Assembly (NCBI RefSeq): GCF_003287935.1
Contig: NZ_CP030287.1
Coordinates: forward strand, 6,100,613-6,164,612
Length of the DNA: 64,000 bases
Direction: 5' to 3'
From: Streptomyces sp. ICC1
GTDB taxonomy: Bacteria; Actinomycetota; Actinomycetes; Streptomycetales; Streptomycetaceae
This document shows positions 59,571-64,000 of the stretch, piece after piece; position 1 is the first letter of the stretch, and every line of letters starts with the position of its first letter. The translations under genes were made by a program, and so were the position numbers. Under the pieces are notes generated by a model. It did not search any database and had not been told where the DNA came from. It worked only from the letters and a program-made list of their open reading frames with translations.

Positions 59571-61118
59571 ATGGATATGCACACTGTCGTGGTGGGAACG
59601 TCCGGGACCACCGCCGAGGACGTGATCGCCGTCGCTCGGGGCAACGCCCGCGTCGAGCTTTCCGGCGAGGCCGTCGCCGCGCTGGGCCGGGCCCGGGAGA
59701 TCGTGGAAGCGCTCGCCGCCAAGCCCGAGCCCGTCTACGGGGTGTCCACCGGGTTCGGTGCGCTCGCCTCCCGGCACATCAGCCCCGAGCTGCGCGCGCA
59801 GCTCCAGCGCAACATCGTCCGTTCGCACGCCGCCGGCATGGGCCCGCGCGTCGAGCGCGAGGTCGTGCGCGCACTGATGTTCCTGCGGCTGAAGACCGTC
59901 GCCTCCGGGCACACCGGCGTGCGGCCGTCCGTCGCGCAGACCATGGCCGACGTCCTGAACGCCGGGATCACCCCCGTGGTCCACGAGTACGGCTCCCTCG
60001 GCTGCTCCGGCGACCTCGCCCCGCTCTCGCACTGCGCGCTCGCCCTCATGGGCGAGGGCGACGCGGAGGGTCCCGACGGGACCGTCCGGCCCGCCGGCGA
60101 GCTGCTCGCCGAAGCCGGGATCGTCCCCGTCGAGCTCCGGGAGAAGGAGGGCCTCGCCCTCCTCAACGGCACCGACGGAATGCTCGGCATGCTGGTCATG
60201 GCCCTCGCCGACCTCGGCAAGCTGTACACCTCCGCCGACATCACCGCCGCCCTGACCCTGGAGGCGCTGCTCGGGACCGAGAAGGTGCTGCAGCCCGAGC
60301 TGCACGCCATCCGCCCGCACCCCGGCCAGGGCGCCTCCGCCGCCAACATGGCCGCCGTCCTGGCGGGGTCGGGGCTCACCGGGCACTTCCAGGAGGAGTC
60401 CGCCCCGCGCGTCCAGGACGCCTACTCCGTGCGCTGCGCCCCGCAGGTCGCCGGCGCGGGCCGCGACACCATGGCGCACGCCGCCCTCGTCGCCTCGCGC
60501 GAGCTGGCCGCCGCCGTCGACAACCCGGTCGTGCTGCCCGACGGGCGCGTGGAGTCCAACGGCAACTTCCACGGAGCCCCGGTCGCGTACGTCCTGGACT
60601 TCCTGGCCATCGCCGCGGCCGACCTCGGCTCCATCTGCGAGCGCCGCACCGATCGGCTGCTCGACAAGAACCGCAGCCACGGCCTGCCGCCGTTCCTCGC
60701 GGACGACGCCGGTGTGGACTCCGGCCTGATGATCGCCCAGTACACGCAGGCCGCCCTGGTCAGCGAGATGAAGCGGCTCGCGGTCCCGGCCTCCGCCGAC
60801 TCGATCCCCTCCTCCGCCATGCAGGAGGACCACGTCTCCATGGGGTGGTCGGCGGCGCGCAAGCTCCGTACGGCCGTCGACAACCTCACCCGGATCGTCG
60901 CGATCGAGATGTACGCCGCCACCCGCGCCATCGAGCTGCGCCACGGACTCACCCCGGCGCCGGCCAGCCGGGCCGCCATCACGGCCGCCCGCGCGGCGGG
61001 TGTGGAGGGGCCCGGACCGGACCGCTTCCTCGCCCCCGACCTGGCCGCCGCCGACGCGTTCGTCCGGTCGGGCGCGCTCGTGGAGGCCGTGGAATCCGTG
61101 ACCGGCCGCCTGGCCTGA
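59571..61118 (+). CDS. hutH: Histidine ammonia-lyase
   Basis: 515 residues from the ATG at 59571 (another ATG six bases on). It removes ammonia from histidine to give urocanate, the first step of histidine use. The MIO prosthetic group forms from Cys145-Ser146-Gly147 in EYGSLGCSGDLAPLSH; streptomycete HutH carries Cys where many others have Ala. Other family blocks are present: VYGVSTGFGALASRHI, QRNIVRSHAAG, QDAYSVRCAPQV, SNGNFHGAPVAYVLDFLAIA and the C-terminal EDHVSMGWSAARKL. Cytoplasmic tetramer in the family. The other hut genes are not here. A strong terminator follows. Confidence 0.96.
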   Translation: MDMHTVVVGTSGTTAEDVIAVARGNARVELSGEAVAALGRAREIVEALAAKPEPVYGVSTGFGALASRHISPELRAQLQRNIVRSHAAGMGPRVEREVVRALMFLRLKTVASGHTGVRPSVAQTMADVLNAGITPVVHEYGSLGCSGDLAPLSHCALALMGEGDAEGPDGTVRPAGELLAEAGIVPVELREKEGLALLNGTDGMLGMLVMALADLGKLYTSADITAALTLEALLGTEKVLQPELHAIRPHPGQGASAANMAAVLAGSGLTGHFQEESAPRVQDAYSVRCAPQVAGAGRDTMAHAALVASRELAAAVDNPVVLPDGRVESNGNFHGAPVAYVLDFLAIAAADLGSICERRTDRLLDKNRSHGLPPFLADDAGVDSGLMIAQYTQAALVSEMKRLAVPASADSIPSSAMQEDHVSMGWSAARKLRTAVDNLTRIVAIEMYAATRAIELRHGLTPAPASRAAITAARAAGVEGPGPDRFLAPDLAAADAFVRSGALVEAVESVTGRLA

Positions 61119-61134
61119 GTCGCGCCGTACGGCG

Positions 61135-61177
61135 AAAGGGCCGCGGCCCGGGGAATCACCCCGGACCGCGGCCCTTT
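61135..61177 (+). terminator. Terminator after hutH
   Basis: AAAGGGCCGCGG (61135-61146) pairs with CCGCGGCCCTTT (61166-61177), with an inner CCGGGG/CCCCGG stem and an AATCA loop, 16 bp after the hutH stop. Confidence 0.85.
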
Positions 61178-61183
61178 GTCGTA

Positions 61184-61284
61184 CGCGGAGACGTGGGGAC
61201 GCGGAGACGTGGGGACGCGGAGACGTGGGGACGCGGAGACGCGGGGACGCGGAGACGCGGGGACGCGGGACGCGGAGACGCGGG
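61184..61284. repeat. Minisatellite of ~16-bp units
   Basis: About six copies of ACGCGGAGACGTGGGG and a variant with GCGGGG, head to tail. It ends 40 bp before the stop of the LAxTG-protein gene. Confidence 0.8.
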
Positions 61285-61324
61285 CCCGGGGAAACCGGGG
61301 CCCGGACCGGCGTTGGCGCCGGTG

Positions 61325-61624
61325 CTACAGCGCGCGCGAGCGGCGTACCGAGAAGGCCACGAAGCCGGCCCCGAGGCCCAGGCAGAGCGTGCCGCCGAGC
61401 AGGTACGGGGTGGTCTCGACGCCGCCGGTGTCGGCGAGCGAGAGGGAGGCGCCGTCGGCCGCCAGGGCCGCCGCGGCCTGGGACCGGGAGCTCCCGGCCG
61501 CGGACTCGGAGGCGGAGCCCTGCGCGTGCTCGGGGGCGGTGGCGTTGGCCGAGGGGACGAACCACAGAGCGGCGAGGAGGGTGGTCGCTCCGAGAGCGGT
61601 GAGTGTTGATCGACGTGCGGACAC
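61325..61624 (-). CDS. Small LAxTG sortase-substrate surface protein
   Basis: 99 residues from the GTG at 61624, after GGGGGATC. A signal peptide (MSARRSTLTALGATTLLAAL ... ANA) precedes a 40-residue Ser/Ala spacer and a cell-wall sorting signal: LADTGG, then the hydrophobic helix PYLLGGTLCLGLGAGFVAF and the basic end SVRRSRAL. LAxTG is the motif used by streptomycete class E sortases, so it should be linked to peptidoglycan. No binding domain between; the anchored part is tiny, chaplin- or spacer-like in size only. Confidence 0.82.
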   Translation of the reverse strand: MSARRSTLTALGATTLLAALWFVPSANATAPEHAQGSASESAAGSSRSQAAAALAADGASLSLADTGGVETTPYLLGGTLCLGLGAGFVAFSVRRSRAL

Positions 61625-61863
61625 GGTGCGATCCCCCTTGTGCAGCAGCGAATTGGCCGTGTCCGGTGATGGTACCTCCGGAGCGCTCCGGGGTTCAGCC
61701 CGGTCGGGAAGAGCCTGCTGGGGAAGGGTGGATTGTCATATCGGCGTTTAATGGTCATTTACCGAATCCGGGGGGAAATCGGCCCGTTCGGGGGAGCGTT
61801 GATGTCGGGGAAAGGGGCGGGTCGTGGGAAAGCCGGGGATTGCGCGGGATTACCCTCCGTCAT

Positions 61864-62205
61864 ATGAACCCTTCTGAGACATCACGATACGTACGCCTTC
61901 GGGTGGATCTGGTACTCGAGGTACCCGACGTGGACGCGCTCACCGGAGCCGCGCTCGCGCACATCAAGGCCGACGAGTTCATGCCGGACGAAGAGCGCAG
62001 CCACGCGGAGGCGGCGGTCCGGGAGGACGAATCGGAGGCTTTGGCCTACTTGGTGGACCCCACCGACCTCGTCGCGGAAATCCCCGGAGTGGAGCTCGCA
62101 CAGGCCTCTTGGAGCAGCGAGCCCGTGGAATACGACCCCGAGTCCATGGAGTGGGACCTGGACGAGGAAGATGGGGACATCGACGAAGAGGCTGACAGCG
62201 TCTGA
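61864..62205 (+). CDS. Small acidic hypothetical protein
   Basis: 113 residues from the ATG at 61864. N-terminal strand-rich part (YVRLRVDLVLEVPDVDALTG) and an acidic tail (YDPESMEWDLDEEDGDIDEE). No membrane segment. Conserved in position before the L,D-transpeptidase gene in streptomycetes as far as I recall. The acidity suggests a binding partner that is basic. Function unknown. Confidence 0.78.
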   Translation: MNPSETSRYVRLRVDLVLEVPDVDALTGAALAHIKADEFMPDEERSHAEAAVREDESEALAYLVDPTDLVAEIPGVELAQASWSSEPVEYDPESMEWDLDEEDGDIDEEADSV

Positions 62206-62332
62206 CGGTGGGGTTGACCACATTCGAAGGGAATGTGGATGCGGCCCGGGGCGTCAACGCGTTGTCAGGACGAGGCAGGGGGGCGTGCCCCCCTGCCCGG
62301 GGAACGGGGTTCCGGCAACGATGGAGTGGCGT

Positions 62333-63598
62333 GTGAGGACGGACAGCAAGCGACGGAGAAAGGCCCTGGTGGCCATATCCGCCGTACTCGGTGGCGTACT
62401 GGTGCTCGCGGGGTGCAACGACGCGGGTGACGGCGGGACGGATGCGCCGAAGGCCAACGGGGAGGCGTCGGCCAAGGCCGATGTCGACGCGGCGGCGGCC
62501 AAGGACGCCTCCAAGGCGCGAATAACCATCACTCCCAAGGACGGCGCCGCCAACGTCGGCCTGAACGACGCGGCCAACGTGGCCGTCGTCGACGGAACGC
62601 TCACCCTGGTCGAGCTGAAGAGCAACGAGGGCACCGCGGTGCCGGGCAAGATCGCCGCGGACGGCAAGAGCTGGAAGCCGGACGGCGCGCTGAAGCGCTC
62701 GACCAAGTACGCGCTGTCGGCGACCGCGAAGGACGAGGCGGGCCGCGAGGCGCACGAGAACGCCTCCTTCACCACGATCTCCCCGGAGAACAGCTTCGTC
62801 GGCTCCTTCATCCCGGACGAGGGCAAGACCGTCGGTGTGGGCATGCCGGTCTCGATCACCTTCAACAAGCCGATCAAGGACAAGAAGGCCGTCCAGGCGG
62901 GCATCACGGTCACCTCCACCAGCGGCCAGGAAGTCGTGGGCCACTGGTTCAGCGCGCAGCGCCTGGACTTCCGCCCGGAGAAGTACTGGCAGGCGAACTC
63001 CACCGTCACGCTGAAGCTGGCGCTGGACGGCGTCGCGGGCGGCCCCGGCATCCAGGGCGTCCAGAACAAGACCGCCACCTTCAAGATCGGCAGGAGCCAG
63101 GTCTCCACCGTCGACGCGAAGTCGAAGAAGATGACGGTCACCCGGGACGGCGCGGTCCTCAAGACCATCCCGATCTCGGCGGGCGCCCCGGCGAACCCGA
63201 CGTACAACGGCCAGATGGTGATCTCCGAGAAGTTCAAGGAGACCCGGATGAACGGTGCCACCGTCGGCTTCACGGACGATGACGGCAAGGGCGAGTACGA
63301 CATCAAGGACGTTCCGCACGCGATGCGGCTGTCCAACTCCGGCACCTTCATCCACGGCAACTACTGGGGCTCGGACTCCATCTTCGGCAGCGTCAACACC
63401 AGCCACGGCTGTGTCGGTCTGAACGACGCCAAGGGTGCGAACGACCCGAACCAGCCCGCGGCCTGGTTCTACGACAACTCCCTCATCGGAGACGTCGTCA
63501 CGGTCGTCAACTCCCCGGACAAGACCATCAAGCCGGACAACGGACTCAACGGCTGGAACATGAGCTGGGCGGACTGGAAGGCGGGCGCGGCCGTCTGA
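62333..63598 (+). CDS. L,D-transpeptidase lipoprotein with Ig-like domains
   Basis: 421 residues from the GTG at 62333, six bases after GGAG; an in-frame ATG at 62321 is the alternative. Lipobox VLVLAGC at about residue 28 directs membrane anchoring on the outer face. Two Ig-like domains (about 60-250), then the YkuD catalytic domain with FIHGNYWGSDSIFGS and the active-site Cys about residue 360 in TSHGCVGLND. It makes 3-3 cross-links in peptidoglycan, bypassing penicillin-binding proteins. Layout equals the mycobacterial LdtMt2-like and streptomycete core enzymes. Confidence 0.94.
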   Translation: MRTDSKRRRKALVAISAVLGGVLVLAGCNDAGDGGTDAPKANGEASAKADVDAAAAKDASKARITITPKDGAANVGLNDAANVAVVDGTLTLVELKSNEGTAVPGKIAADGKSWKPDGALKRSTKYALSATAKDEAGREAHENASFTTISPENSFVGSFIPDEGKTVGVGMPVSITFNKPIKDKKAVQAGITVTSTSGQEVVGHWFSAQRLDFRPEKYWQANSTVTLKLALDGVAGGPGIQGVQNKTATFKIGRSQVSTVDAKSKKMTVTRDGAVLKTIPISAGAPANPTYNGQMVISEKFKETRMNGATVGFTDDDGKGEYDIKDVPHAMRLSNSGTFIHGNYWGSDSIFGSVNTSHGCVGLNDAKGANDPNQPAAWFYDNSLIGDVVTVVNSPDKTIKPDNGLNGWNMSWADWKAGAAV

Positions 63599-63626
63599 CG
63601 CGCCGACCCGACAGCTGAACCCCGCG

Positions 63627-63670
63627 ACGGACGGCGGGGAGCCCCGGCCAGGGGGCTCCCCGCCGTCCGT
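63627..63670 (+). terminator. Terminator after L,D-transpeptidase
   Basis: 19-bp perfect arms (63627-63645 and 63652-63670) around GGCCAG, 29 bp after the stop. Confidence 0.88.
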
Positions 63671-63756
63671 CTGTGCGTGGCCTGTGAGTTCGCGTTCTCA
63701 TCCGACTCTTATCGGCGGCTTATCCGGCGATCAGGGGTGCTGCCTAGGTTCGCCGC

Positions 63757-64000
63757 ATGTTCTTCACCTACCTCCGGCGCGAGTTGCGCCGCCGCAGGAA
63801 GGCGGCGCTCGTCGTCGCCTCCGGACTCGCCCTGGGCATCGCCCTCGTCATCGTCGTCACCTCGGTCTCGGCGGGGATGGCTCAGGCGCAGGGCAAGGTC
63901 CTCCAGTCGCTCTACGGCCTCGGGACGGACATGACCGTCACCAAGGCGCAGGCCCCGCCGGGCGAGGACGGCGCCGCCGCCCGGCCCCGGTTCCAGTTCG
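63757..64000 (+). CDS. ABC transporter permease (FtsX/MacB-like), 3' end outside window
   Basis: The first 81 residues start MFFTYLRRELRRRRKAALVV. A basic N-terminus, one membrane helix (ASGLALGIALVIVVTSVSAG) and a start of the extracytoplasmic domain (MAQAQGKVLQSLYGLGTDMT) are typical of FtsX/MacB-type permeases of antimicrobial-peptide or lipoprotein export. A promoter is likely in the 158-bp gap before it. The partner ATPase would be expected next. Confidence 0.85.
   Translation, partial: MFFTYLRRELRRRRKAALVVASGLALGIALVIVVTSVSAGMAQAQGKVLQSLYGLGTDMTVTKAQAPPGEDGAAARPRFQF

Noticed and set aside
61184..61284. Regular repeats as a CRISPR array
   Set aside because: Units of ~16 bp are head to tail with no spacers; it is a minisatellite.

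Overview
The window is very GC-rich with strong third-position GC bias. It encodes a WhiB protein, a SigB/SigF-group sigma factor, remains of mycothione reductase, an LAxTG cell-wall protein, a PQQ-propeller Ser/Thr kinase and many GTG starts behind GGAGG-type ribosome sites. Together these point to Streptomyces or a close relative. Most of the left two thirds looks accessory. From about 44 kb to the end it looks like conserved core, ending in the common Streptomyces order GGDEF protein - hutH - small acidic protein - L,D-transpeptidase lipoprotein.

Layout. 1-2.9 kb: 5' part (KS-AT) of a type I polyketide synthase, divergent from a second-type NAD-dependent DNA ligase (3.1-5.2 kb). 6-16 kb: a general-stress style cluster of small proteins (SRPBCC, small membrane proteins, broken mycothione reductase, sigma factor, WhiB, secreted SH3, CsbD, hemerythrin, PRC-barrel, YihY/BrkB, anti-sigma type ATPase, DUF1269, DUF7144). 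16.2-20.7 kb: an arginine deiminase operon, nhaC-like - arcD-like - arcA. 20.8-26.1 kb: a leucine-rich-repeat-variant protein divergent from a 1148-residue caspase / STAND NTPase / GT4 glycosyltransferase fusion, the most unusual gene here. 26.2-30.3 kb: an A-T-C NRPS and a type I phosphodiesterase. 30.4-43.9 kb: mixed accessory genes, including a TetR-SDR pair with a shared 22-bp operator, SIR2, a flavin monooxygenase, LysR-SDR, a decayed HTH-caspase gene and a second LRV protein. 44-46.5 kb and 54.7-58.5 kb: two acyl-CoA catabolism loci joined by a common palindromic operator that also overlaps the start of a TetR gene. 46.7-54.6 kb: VOC protein, kinase, cyclophilin, membrane and secreted proteins, and a large TnpB-like RuvC nuclease beside the stump of an excisionase-like gene. 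57.3-64 kb: acyl-CoA ligase fused to GGDEF, hutH, sortase substrate, L,D-transpeptidase, ABC permease start.

Assembly caution. Bases 29280-29305 match the end of the Nextera Read 2 transposase adapter, including 22 consecutive identical bases. Bases 8-33 match the end of the Read 1 adapter at 22 of 26 positions. A 77-bp near-perfect palindrome at 58465-58541 sits exactly where the acyl-CoA ligase stops matching its family and a GAF-GGDEF protein starts. Gene order across these three points should not be trusted without independent reads.

How the genes work together. The ACAD, flavin-type reductase, thiolase, OB-fold, enoyl-CoA hydratase and acyl-CoA ligase genes look like one acyl-CoA degradation regulon under the TetR at 45.8 kb. 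The 6-16 kb genes look like an envelope and oxidative stress set centred on the sigma factor. The arc operon would give ATP-independent deimination of arginine and amino-acid exchange, but no carbamoyltransferase or carbamate kinase is visible.
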